From assembly GCA_050084515.1 (NCBI GenBank), contig CM114271.1, positions 35,836,001 to 35,900,000 of the forward strand: 64,000 nt of DNA. Direction: 5' to 3'. The stretch's first letter is position 1, and every line of letters starts with the position of its first letter. Position numbers and translations under genes: made by a program. The notes under the pieces are model-generated. The model had not been told where the DNA came from, did not search any database, and worked only from the letters and a program-made list of their open reading frames with translations. Shown here one piece after another: positions 34,085-44,926 of this stretch. Source of the DNA: Blasia pusilla (lineage: Eukaryota > Marchantiophyta > Marchantiopsida > Blasiales).

Positions 34085-34720
34085 TTATTTAATTTTATTA
34101 AAATTTATAATCTCCCAGTATAGTATTAAATTAATTATTCATTGATTAATATATTTTCTTCCTATTCCACTCAAATCCCTATCCGTTGTTGTCCCTATTT
34201 ATTTTTACCCATCTAATATGGCTCAAGCACCAAATTTAAACATGTTGCCTATTTTGCCGTATTGACTCACTATCTTGTCGTATTGTGCATATGGGGTGGC
34301 CAATTATTATACAGATTTACCATAGTTATTCATTTTATTCATATTTATAATCACCCATTATCATATTAAATAATTTATTAATATATTTTCTCCCTCTTCC
34401 ACTCGAATTCCTTTTGCTTTTCTATCCTATTTACTTTTACCTAGCTAATAGGGCTCAAGCAACAAATTCAAACCTGTCGTCTATTTGTTTTAATTGTCTC
34501 ATTATTCTGTCGTATTATGCATATGGGGTCACCAATTATTATATAGATTTATCAAAGTTTATTTTAATTTATTAATATTTATAATCACCCACTATAGTAT
34601 TAAAGAAATTATTAATTGATTAATATATTTTCTTCCTATTCCACTCAAATCCTTATCCATCTTTGTCCCTATTTATCTTTATCCATCTAATATGGTTCAA
34701 GCAACGAATTCAAATACCTA
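34085..34720. repeat. three tandem units of about 220 bp
   Basis: Each unit has TATAATC(A/T)CCCA, TTAATATATTTTCT(T/C)CC, CCACTC(A/G)AAT, ATCTAATA or AGCTAATA with GG(C/T)TCAAGCA, and (in the first two) GTCGTATT(A/G)TGCATATGGGGT. The third unit stops before the GTCGTATT part. Confidence 0.75.
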
Positions 34721-34740
34721 TTTTGTACCAATATATATAT

Positions 34741-35650
34741 ATACTGAACTCACACTAAGTCGGGATAAGTGATTTCTAAGACATTAACTTGCCTTTTGAG
34801 TGCCAAACCAATGGGCCTTTTGAGACGGCTTGGGAGAAAGTAATTATGAATCATGGGTGTAGGTTAGACTGGTAAGTTTTTGCCTGTGTGATGCACGGTG
34901 AGATGATTGGGAATGAAAAGACACATATGGAGGATAATAATATGAAATTAGTGGACATACGTTGAATATAATTTAGTCTTAAAAAGGATGACAAAAAAGA
35001 AGAAAGATATATATTTTTTTATAATACATCTAACTTGGCTCAAGACAAATTTTCATATATTTTATTTTATTAATTATGGGAAATAGAATTTATCCCTTTT
35101 CCAATCCCCATCCTTCAATAAGCAAAAGAAAATCACTTATTTTGATGATTTTTTTCCCAAAAGAGGGATTAAAAATTTCTCCAAATCTAACTTGAAAATT
35201 AAAAATAATGTATAAAAAATATGTCTTCCATTGTTTTGAAGAATGACTCTTTTCCCATTAGTTTCCTATTCTTCTTTTATCTTGTTTTTCCAAAAAAACT
35301 TTAAATATTCCTCAAAATTAAACTTTAAACTAGTTTTTATCATAATTTATTGGAACGAACTTTGAAAAAATGATTTTAAATTTCCAAATGAAATTAATTT
35401 TTTTATAGATAGTAAATTTTCTGCTTATTATAGGGTAAAATTAAAAGAAAAGGGTAGTGAACTTCATTCATTTGTGCTAACGCTTAATAGTAAGATGATG
35501 ATTGTAAATTAATGTAGAGAAAAAATAAATCCAAATGAACTTTTCTTCATTTGAGTACTCTCATGAGATGTTGCCTTTGTATCGCTTAAAGATTGATTTA
35601 AATGGAATTTAATATCTCCAAATCCAGATTTTCCTTAAAAGGAGCTTTTG
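34741..35650. other. AT-rich stretch with a third Helitron-type terminus
   Basis: At 34869-34890 the minus strand reads a CCGTGCATCACACAGG hairpin and then CCAG followed by T, resembling the ends at 20375 and 33321 but with CCAG for CTAG. No gene is present; poly-A and poly-T rich. Confidence 0.4.
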
Positions 35651-37044
35651 TTTTTTAGTAAGTTCTACAAAGGAGTTACAGGAGCAAGTTTCAAGATCCG
35701 CTTTTGTGAGTGAACGAAGAGGCGATGGCATACATTTGCCGAGCTCGTCGGTTTTTCTCCGTCACTAAATAGAGTTTGATCGGGAATTTCCAGATCTTTG
35801 CCGGGTTTTCTCATTTTTAAGTAGAAAACTGCATTTTCCAGGTTGGCTTTTTGCCGAGCTTTTGCTAGTCAGCTCGGAAATTCTTGAATTTTACCGGCTG
35901 GCATTATAAAGAATGCCGGTTCTATGCGTTTAGGGCGATTGAGGTGTACCGTCTAGTTTCGCTACCGACTGCTGTCCATGACATGTAGAGTTTACGCTCG
36001 ATTTCAGCCATTGTGGGAGAGCTGTGCAGAGATTTGGATCTATTTTGGAGGTCTGGGGAACCGGTCACTTCGGTTTGGTGGTTTGTTGAGTTTCGATCAG
36101 TTCATGCACTCACCACACCGTAAACAGAAACGGCAGTGAAGCGATCGATATGGGTTACGTTCAGGATCTCTGCAACGTCTGATTTGCTTGCGCTTGAGGT
36201 CTCCGAAGAAGGCCGATCATTCGGAGTGGCGCAAACTCCACGTCTTTGTCCAACTGAAAATTCGCAACAAGATCGTCCATTTATCTATCGACACACGGAG
36301 TCCACGTCCGCTCAATGCTGAAAAGACATTTCTTCTGGGCTCGCAAGGTTCATTGTAGTTCTCCTAGCGTACAAACGACCGAGTGGAACTCGTTTCTAGT
36401 TAAGAAAACGAATAAGATCCGGACAAAAGCTTCATAACTCACCCGATTCCAAACGAAGCAGTAAGGAGTGGGAATACCTTAAAATTTGGCGAGGCAAACC
36501 AGGTGGAAAGTGATACGCGCTTTAATGGGGACTTAGAAATGAGGCCAGCGCATCAAAATCGAGCGTGAAATTGTTGTCAAAGTCCCCGAGTATCAAATAT
36601 TTGGAAGTTTCCCACGGGAAAATTTTCCCAGCGACTTTCTTTCCTCTCATACGAAAGGCTTGGTCGAAAAACGACAGCATTGAATAACGTAACGTCTTTC
36701 TGCTGTGCGAGTCAGTTCTTATGACATATGACCACAGCGAAACTGTGGTTTCAACACGACTGCTACACGTACGACATACGGTGGGGAAAGTAGTCAAGAA
36801 GTGACTGGTGATCTTCCAGGATTCTAATAATCTAATCCGATTCGCGCGTGGAAATCATCCGACACTCCGCTTGGGGTGAGGGCGGAGTGAGGTTGGATGG
36901 AACGGAACTTCTGAAATTTGGACGTTTCGTTGGGGAGAGAAGACTGAAGCTAACGAGGGTAGCAGGTCATCGCCATGGAAGAGTAAGCGTCATGGCTTGT
37001 GAAACGCGAGATTAGTAGCGTCCTGAGAAAAGACGTTACTACTC

Positions 37045-37202
37045 GTGACTCCGTCAGGCCGTTGATCGACATAGGTCTTCGAGGCTCAAGGTCTTCGTGC
37101 GGTTGTCCCTCGTGGTCGTGACGCCGTCAGGCCCTCCTTGCTCTCGATCGACATAGGTCGTCGGGGGCTCAGGGTCTTCAATCTGTTGTGTCCCTCGTGG
37201 TC
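37045..37202. repeat. tandem duplication, units of 73 and 85 bp
   Basis: Each unit runs from GTGAC(T/G)CCGTCAGGCC through GATCGACATAGGTC to TGTCCCTCGTGGTC; the second carries a 12-base insertion after GGCC. Confidence 0.75.
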
Positions 37203-38594
37203 AAAAGCTTGTCAACGCCCGGAGCCCACAGGTGTCGTCACAGCACGATTCGTGTTCCATCACTAGAGCTTCTAAGTCGCAAGACACTACTTCAATCTGT
37301 GTTAGGGGCAATGGGTTGCGTTGCGATGAGATCGGTTAGATCGGGTTAGTTGAGGTGGAGTGGGGTGGGTGCCTGAAAGCACCTACCATCCAAACCCAGA
37401 ATAAGTTTCTAGATCGGTGGAAACACGAGGTGGTCACCGCAGGAGAACTGGAAATTCGGAATTTTCTCAATAGCGTTACGCCCGCGACGTGTCTGGACAG
37501 AATTCCGAGTCTCGATTTCGGAAACGTGGAATCGGGCATTGAACAGTGTGCGAACGGCGTCGTCTGCGAAATCCTTTTGGCCGACCGAATGATATTATGA
37601 CGACGGTGCGCAAGGGTTACGCAGATCTGCCCCAGGAAAATTCCCACATCGCCTACTTCGCGGCCCCAGCTTAACACGGTGAGTTCACCTACATGGAACG
37701 AGCACCGCATGTGAGCTTGTTCCGATGCTTAGAAGCAATCGGCTCCAGCAACGCAAGGCAAGGTTGTCTGCGACATGACCGATGACCCCAGCCCAAAACG
37801 CCGTAGCTGACTATCACCAATGGAAATAACCACGCGTGCGTCGCAGGTTTGAACGAGTTCAGTGAGACCAACGCACAGTCCGCATGTGACGCGATTCGCG
37901 CCAAACACGATGGGATCGCCTATGGAAAGAGCGACGCGTGTGTTCAACGATTCAACATGGGACACCACCCCCGACTATCCTAAAGGACGAATCTGAGGGG
38001 CGTATCTTCCGCAGCACCCTCACTCTCCGGCACATTGCGGTTCGAAATCCTTCCCTCGGCCTGTGAAAGGACAGAGACCAGCCCGGGGAAACAAACGACG
38101 GGCAAGTCAGTCAGCAATGTTGGCAAGTCTCTGCCTACGTGAAACACTTTGTAGAAAACCCTGTACATTTGAAGTCGTCTCCGCCTACTTTTAACCTCTC
38201 ACTGTCTGCGTCACCCACCCTGCGATATGCAACTAAGAGTTCCTTGTCCAGCCCCCACAAGTCCCACCATCTTTCTGCCCCGCACATCATCGTGGCACTC
38301 GAGATCCAGACAAATGACTCGCGCGATAATGAGTAGTGTAGAATTACGTTGGGCTGGTTGCCACGCAGGCTCAGGGCTTTGACTCATCCAAGTCACGACT
38401 CTGTATGATTTGGAATTCCCGATCGCACTGTTCGAAGTATCCGCTAGCGATAGGTACCGTGAGAATTGGCAGAGCCATTCAACTCTCCGAAATCTCGACC
38501 GTTTCCACTTATGAATTGCCCTGACCCTCGAACTAGAGCGAAGCAAAAAGAAGACACATGCAACTTTAATGAAGAGTAGCTATTGAGCGTTTTT

Positions 38595-38630
38595 GCTTCC
38601 TTCCTCGCGGCTCACGCCGAAGGAAGGAAG
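38595..38630. repeat. purine/pyrimidine hairpin
   Basis: GCTTCCTTCCTCG pairs with CGAAGGAAGGAAG across about ten bases, with one bulged A; outer bases (GAGC and GGCTC with T and A runs) can extend the stem. Confidence 0.65.
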
Positions 38631-38775
38631 AAAAAAGGCTCAAAACTCACTACACGCGTCCTGGATCCGTATCAAAACATTAAAACCGCTGCGGGATATT
38701 TAACAAGCCAAATCCTCGCTTGCCTACTGGGGTTGATTCCTTGATCATTTGCGAACGATAGAGAAATGTTTTAAT

Positions 38776-38830
38776 CCAGGATCTGGAGGATATGACAGAT
38801 CCAGGACCTGTCATATCCTCCAGATCCTGG
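38776..38830. repeat. perfect 22-bp inverted repeat, 11-base spacer
   Basis: 38776-38797 and 38809-38830 are exact reverse complements; the spacer (GATCCAGGACC) partly repeats the arm. It lies about 640 bases past the mutase stop codon. Confidence 0.9.
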
Positions 38831-39468
38831 CTCCGGACCATACAGATGATGTTTTCCACTTTAGATGAACTTCAAAACAATTTACAAATAAATGATGGTG
38901 CACGATGTCCTCCAAAGAATAAGTTCTTTTAAAAACTTTACGGTGCAACGTAAAGTCTGGTCTGGCCGGAGTTTCTGTGGTACTAAACAGAAAGAAGGTC
39001 TAACTTAGCCGGTGCGAATGGCATTTGGGTGTAAACGTAGACCAATCCTGTGTCCCTCGTTTTCAATCCTGCAAGTTTGAAGTATCTACAATACCCAGCC
39101 GGCACAGCAGATGCTAGATTCCGGAACCGCACCTACAAGGCTCAGGAACCCATTCGATCACAGGTGTGTAGTCTCCTCGGCAATCTACATGGAGATATCC
39201 TTTAACCAGGTTCCCGTTATTATAGGGGTCAAGGACCAAAATGGTCCGTATGTTACACTAACATTGGTACACATGACCCAACTTAACCCCTTTTCTCCGA
39301 GCTCTACTTTGGTGTCTCTTAATTTCCAGCCACTTCTTTTATGTGTTCACTGGAGAGAATGTCTCATACTTCACAGCAAGAGGAAGTCCTAGGCTCTCGA
39401 CTGTAACCTCCATTGTGCTTCACACACAATTCGTAGGAGATATGGTACAAATGTAAGTGCTACCTGCT

Positions 39469-42400
39469 TTACTCGACATCAGGGTTTTGTTCTGGATAGT
39501 AGAAGCCATTCTCAAGAGAACTGCGTACAATATCCGGTGGGATGTCTTCCAGATTGGCTCCCCTTTCCAAGTCATCAAAGTGAGTAAAGAAAGATGATCC
39601 CGACGTCAGCCATTCATAGTTTAGTTCCCCTGGCTTTGCTTCCTTCTGCCTGAAACACGAAAGATATTCAACTATATTGATAAATGATAAGTAAAGACAT
39701 GCTGAAGGGAGTCGCTGGACCAATCCAGCTGGCTGACAGATCGCTTGGTCCAACTTTACGAGTTTCCAAACCAAACTGAAAATGGGATAGAGAATGGACT
39801 TACCACTCTTGATCTTGAATCATCTCTTCAGTCATCCCAAATGCCCTTAGCTCCTCATGTGTGTGGTGCATGGTCAAACTATATCTGATAGAGGTAATCA
39901 TGTTCAGCAGTGGAAACCAGTTTGTGTCAGTTCATTTCAGCCATAAAAGGAAATCTTAACTAGATGCATTTGCAACGAGCCTTAGCAAAACCCTTGTCAT
40001 GGCTCCGGGATACATGGCAGTTGATTGTGGAGTCAGGGTTGAACCAAAGATCTTACCTGCCACCAGGGCCTAGTTCCATGATCATCATACCAGTGTTGCC
40101 GAAGTTCCACAGGCCCTCAAACTGCTGAACCGTCCACTTATACCATCTCATGAGAAAGACCCGAAGGGTAAGGCCATGAGATACCAACACCAAATTCATG
40201 TTCTTCACCCTTGATTCTGGGCGCTGGAACCTACCGACATCAATGTCTGCTCTGAGGGTTTCCCTGAAACCTGGATCAAAGCCAGTCATCGCAAAAGTAA
40301 TCAGACGTACTCCACCGCTTAGAACCTGGAGAGAAGAATCGCGTCAGCACAAAATATGCCACATTCATCTTAGGGGTGCATCTGCCGTCTCAGTGCTGTG
40401 GCAAGGGAAGTCCTTTTTCAGAAAGGATGAAGTTAATGTGATAGAGAATAGATCTCGGGACAAGATCTTTATGACTTAAAAAAACAAAAGGAACACAGGA
40501 TGGACTCAGTTTCAGCCGACCTTGTGAGCTTGCAGAGTAATTGCGGAGATCATGGAGAAATGTTAGGAATATTTGTTAAGGTATGCTATGAATGACCTCA
40601 GAAAATCGCTGAGCTGAAAATTCCCCCCTTTTGAAGTTTAAAACCAAACATCAATCACCAGAAATATATAAACTGAATCTATGACAAGCTCAGGAAAACG
40701 GTGTGAAGGAAAGTCATTGCTAGGAAGGGCTTGAGAGACTGTACTCATTAAGTAGTGCCTGTCGTAGCCTTGCGACCAGAGACCGCGCGCCACGGTTGGA
40801 CGGTGCTTGAGACTGGGATGGGTGTAGAAAGAGGAAGAAGTGAAGAAGGTACCATATGGGAGGAGGAGACACTCTCATATAGTGTGAATGCTGACCAAAC
40901 AACATCTTGGTGCAGAGCTTCCAAGTGTCAACCAAGAAGCTCTTCACCATACTACCTACTTCACCTGATTGGGATCCCCAATAAACATTACTTACCAGTG
41001 CAGCAGCTTTGGGCAATGAATCTAGGCTACTGAATGTGTTGAGAAATTCTGGTGTTACCAGCTTAGCAATATCAGCATATGCGCTTGCTCTGTGTGTTGT
41101 GAATTTTGTGCAGGAGACCAAGTAGTGACTAGAGGTTTCATCCCCATTGTCACACAAGGCGCAGGAGTTTAGTTGTGTTCCCATCCTGCTTTTCTTGTGG
41201 TTCAAGGGGATTGCCCCTGTCCTAAACTTGAACTTAAAGGCTTGAGAGAGAGTTCACGGAAAAAGTGATCTACAGCCAAATTTAGGCACATCTAGAGGTC
41301 ATTGTAGATCTATTGTAGTCATAACCTTCAAAAGGCACATGCAAGAAGGCCTATGAATTGTCAGCTACGATCCCTTCGGCCTAATTTTGAAGCATTGACG
41401 ACTTACTTGCCTGTTATCCTGTCGTAGACATCGGCAGCAGATTCACCATTTGGAAATCGATAGAAGAATCGTCCATACCGCAGACGTACAGCCTTCTCCA
41501 CCCGCATTTTCTCCCTATCCTGAAAGTTTCCTGCCATATGACACTACTCGCCGTATCAACCCGAATTGCTCCAACAAAAAAACAAAGAAGAATAATTTCT
41601 TGTTTCTTTTATTTGCATGCCCTCACTGCCTATTTTTCTTAATAATCAGAACATATGAAATTCTTAAGCATATAGTCAACTTCCCATGGGTTGTCAGAAC
41701 TCACTCACTCCACCCTATCCTCAGCCCCAAAATTGCTTTTGGATTGTTTCCTGTCATGGGGAGAAACAAAAGAGAGGTTGAATGACTTAATTTCTAGTCC
41801 AAAGGAAGCCTATTTGCTTATGGGAACTCTTTCAAGTTTGTGCCTAAGTATCACTTCTGTTGGCACCTTGCATGACCAGATTTCAAGGTTCTAAGCTTGG
41901 ACTTTCTGTGAAAAGGGATATTTTTTAGTGGAGGATTTGGAGTTCTCTTTAGTGTAAATCAGAAGCAGTTCACAAACATGCTGGACATAACAACATTTTC
42001 TTTCCGGAGTATGGGTCATCCATAGCCTGAGTAGGGTCTGCCATTTTCCTGAGCCAGAGACCATCCCTGAAGTCAGGAGCACTTGATTGACCTTGTAACC
42101 TCCTTGGAAGGAACTTCCGACAATTCGGCTAAACCACTGGATAAGATTGAAGAAAGGGACATATTTTGAGGTACAATAGCAGCAACATAAGCAAACAATC
42201 TTTCATTCTAATTTCAGAAAAGAATGAGTTGGCAAATGATGCCAAGCAGGCATAAGCACAGAGTTGCCTGCATAACTAATATCCCTTAGATGGAGGTATG
42301 GGAAACAGTGGGCTGAAGAAACAGATTTTCAAAACACTCTCGTGTAGCTTAGTCTAGACTTTCCGGAACCATTCAAAGTCAGTCCTGAGAGATCGCTTCA

Positions 42401-43576
42401 AAGACCTGAACTGAGTTCTTTACCGAAGAAAATTCAGGTTAATATGAAATGAATAACCAGAGACTTCTAACAATTCCGTGTAGCCACCACTGTGCTGGAA
42501 GACTTGAGGAAACTCCTCTGAGATTTCTTCATTAACTTGAGCAGATCTCCTTAACGAAGAAAGCAGAGTAAGGTTGAAGGAAGCCACATCACAGAAATGA
42601 AATTGACCAGACCAGGCCCGACAAACAGTATGGATGTAATGGGAGATGTATAGTATCCTCGGAGGCCACGGAGGAAAAAATCACAAAGAGAGAAGGACTC
42701 TTGAGATTGATTTATTTCATAAGCTCAACTCTACTGACCAAACGAAAACTAGAAGAATGTAAATATGAGTAACGGAAACTGAGATTTCCTCGGTAAGTGA
42801 ACACCCTAACCAGCACAACTTACATCCGAAAGATGATGAACTGAAGCTTTCGAAGTCCAACAATATTAAAAAACTTGGAACCGGGAGATTGGAAATGGCA
42901 AAGACATACCAAAGTCCTGTTCACGCAGACGAGGTTCTTCTCGCACACCAGCTATGCGGTGACGCTCAAAGGCTAGTCCTATACCCCGAAGGGTTTGCAG
43001 CGTGCGCCTGTATGGTGACACATAAAAATACACTTTCCAGTCGTCTCCTTCGTCAGCTTCTATCATCTCCTTCATCTTGTCTCCACAGCGAATGGCTTGT
43101 TTCCATCCCTCCTCTGTGAGACTTATCTTAGAATCCGGAATTCTCGTGTACGCACTCTCATCCACATTCCCTTCACTCTGACCGTGCCGCACCAGAATTA
43201 TTCGCTTGGGCCGGAGTGAATAAGCCATCGAATGAAGTTGATTGGCGGGAATTTCCAGGTTGCAAGAGGAAGGAAGAACCTCGTGATTCGACGAGTTTGT
43301 GCTTCCGTTTACGAACGGAATGTCCGAGTTGCCTTTGCCGTGTACCTTACCCCGCCAATTCTCAGACGGGACAGAATAGGACTGAAAACGCGTGTGATCC
43401 GATGGCGTTTCAGCTGAAGCCTTCCAAAATCCACCCACAAACGTCCTCCATCTCCTGCTGTGCACTTTCACTCTAGGGCCCTCGCAAAACCCTCTGCCGT
43501 GACACACATGAGGGTTCCCAATTTCCTGTCTCAATGGCAATCTCCTCGACACAAGTTGCTCCCCCATCACTCCCAC
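39469..43576 (-). CDS. phosphoglycerate mutase-like protein, AT74 type, five exons
   Basis: Exons on the minus strand: 43576-42910, 41530-41411, 40270-40057, 39884-39804 and 39649-39469. Frame is kept at every junction and gives 420 residues. The histidine phosphatase (phosphoglycerate mutase) fold starts near residue 121: RHGQSEGN with the phospho-accepting His131, then YVSPYRRTLQT, LREQDFGNFQD, RYGRFFYRFPNGESAADVYD, VLVSHGLTLRVFLMRWYKWT with the second catalytic His, and HHTHEELRAFGMTEEM. This is the plant AT74/At3g05170 group, whose substrate is not settled. About 117 residues precede the fold, rich in Arg and Ser; it may be an organelle transit peptide, or translation may start at Met117. 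Introns 1, 3 and 4 are GT-AG; intron 2 has a GC donor (ACAG/GCAAGT) and holds a LINE fragment. The 5' leader is CT/GA-rich. Divergent from the BTB gene. Confidence 0.9.
40720..41250 (-). pseudogene. LINE 3' fragment with RT zinc-binding domain
   Basis: Within intron 2 of the mutase gene and on the same strand, a frame reads AFKFKFRTGAIPLNHKKS, then CALC, DETSSHYLVSCTKF, matching the zinc-binding domain found after the reverse transcriptase of plant LINEs (zf-RVT: CxxC...H....C). The reverse transcriptase itself is absent, as expected of 5'-truncated LINE copies. The frame is open for about 175 codons. The identification is by motif only. Confidence 0.65.
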
Positions 43577-44926
43577 TCACTCTCACTCTCACTCTCTACC
43601 GTCGCTCTCACTCACCGTCCAAGGCATAGGCACTAAAGAACTCCGTGTCTCCTCCTTTTGTTTCTATAATTATGTCCGCCGCGAGAGATTAGCAGTTGGT
43701 GTGGTGAACCAAGGTGTCCTAGGTGCACCGAACAGCCAGGTCACAACCTGTCGATGAGAGGGGAGTTTCAATTTGCGTCTGAAATGCGGTCGGTGTTTAG
43801 GCGCTCGGCGTAAGCTTCCAACTGCAGAATGTGCACGTGCTGGCTCTCCCGGACAATCGAATAGCATCGAGGCACAATCCCCTCCATCCGAATATATTGT
43901 TCGGTGCGACTTTCTCCAAGAGTCTTGGGCACAGTGCCACCCCTCCCTCTCCCCTCTCCCTCTGTTTCGGTGATTACTCACTCCTTGTCCGTACTTTGGC
44001 CGAGCAGGTGTGGTGCTGCCGCTAGTGATCGGTGTCCTCGTCACTGTGGGTCCCGAGTCCTGGACAAAGGAAACGGTGTGGTGCCAAAGTGCAAACACCT
44101 GTATGAAATCTCGGAATACAATTGAGGCAAAGAGACGTATCGGTTGCTGGGTACGAGGGAAGGCAGTGATGGCTGACTGGACGGGTCTTACTCACTCGCG
44201 TGCTGGTTGGCAGCCCGTCTGGACCGTGGATCGGGAAAGGAGGACGAATGCGGGTAGGCCCGGCCTAGCTTGATAAATTTTGGAGCTTGTGCCATCAGTG
44301 TGCAACGCTAGATTCCAGACCACATTCACATATGGCAGGTTTGCAACCGCGATTTGTACAGTAATCGTAAACTTTGGCGAACTGCGTCAGAACTTTACCG
44401 GAAAGTATACAGTTGGGAACAAGCCCTAAAACCTGAAACGAGAAACGTGACTGGCAGATCACGGTGCCGTAAAGTGTCGTGGTTTCTTTCCACAGTGACG
44501 AACAGATATCACTTTCTGAGCGACAAATGTTCATGAGTTTCGCTTTTCGGACGCAGAAGAGGGAACAAAATGATCGCTCTAGTGTAAGCGTCGATATTAC
44601 TAACGTCACCAGTGGAGAATTTCGGAATTGGTTGTAAGGAGCAGGCACTCTGTGGACGAGTAGTGGCTCTGGTGAGGAAGAAATCAGTGGGAATTGATCG
44701 GTTGGGAGGATTTCTGCGGTATAGAGGCAAGCGAGTAGGCCGGAAGAAGTCTCGAGAGGAGGAGAAATGCTGAGGAGATGGTCTAAATGACGGAGCACAA
44801 TGGGGATTGAGAATTATGGGCTGAGTAGTTGTTTGGCCGTGTAGGGTAGATTGAAGTTTGTGAAGTCGGTGGAACTCCGTTTGCACAAATGTCGTAGTGC
44901 ACAGGGAAGTGCACTTAGAAGGCCCG
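43577..44926. promoter_or_regulatory. shared upstream region of two divergent genes
   Basis: 1,350 bases separate the start codons of the mutase-like gene (leftward) and the BTB gene (rightward). A CACTCTCACTCTC-rich stretch (about 43562-43620) lies in the likely mutase 5' leader; GA/CT repeats there are common in plant promoters. No clear TATA box was identified for either gene. The frames inside overlap on both strands and look like chance. Confidence 0.5.

Larger units (their letters stand above)
33321..34740 (-). mobile_element. probable non-autonomous Helitron; 3' end at 33321
   Basis: On the minus strand the sequence ends in TTA-CTAG followed by T, preceded by a CCATGCATCGCACAG hairpin-like stretch that matches the terminus of the Helitron at 20375. 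The body is AT-rich, lacks genes, contains the dispersed repeat copy B (about 33655-34075), and ends to the right in three tandem units (about 34085-34720). The 5' end was not identified; 34740 is a guess near an (AT)n run. Confidence 0.45.
35651..39468. other. gene-free stretch with inverted and tandem repeats
   Basis: Mixed composition, no recognisable protein on either strand. A minus-strand frame at 37729-37968 repeats a V(A/V)(L/I)SIGD motif twice but has no family I can name. Structured pieces are listed separately: a tandem duplication (37045-37202) and inverted repeats at 38595-38630 and 38776-38830. It includes the downstream flank of the mutase gene. Confidence 0.4.

Noticed and set aside
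37689-37968. Minus-strand frame with a repeated SIGD motif
   Set aside because: The repeat is weak and no family or exon structure could be found.
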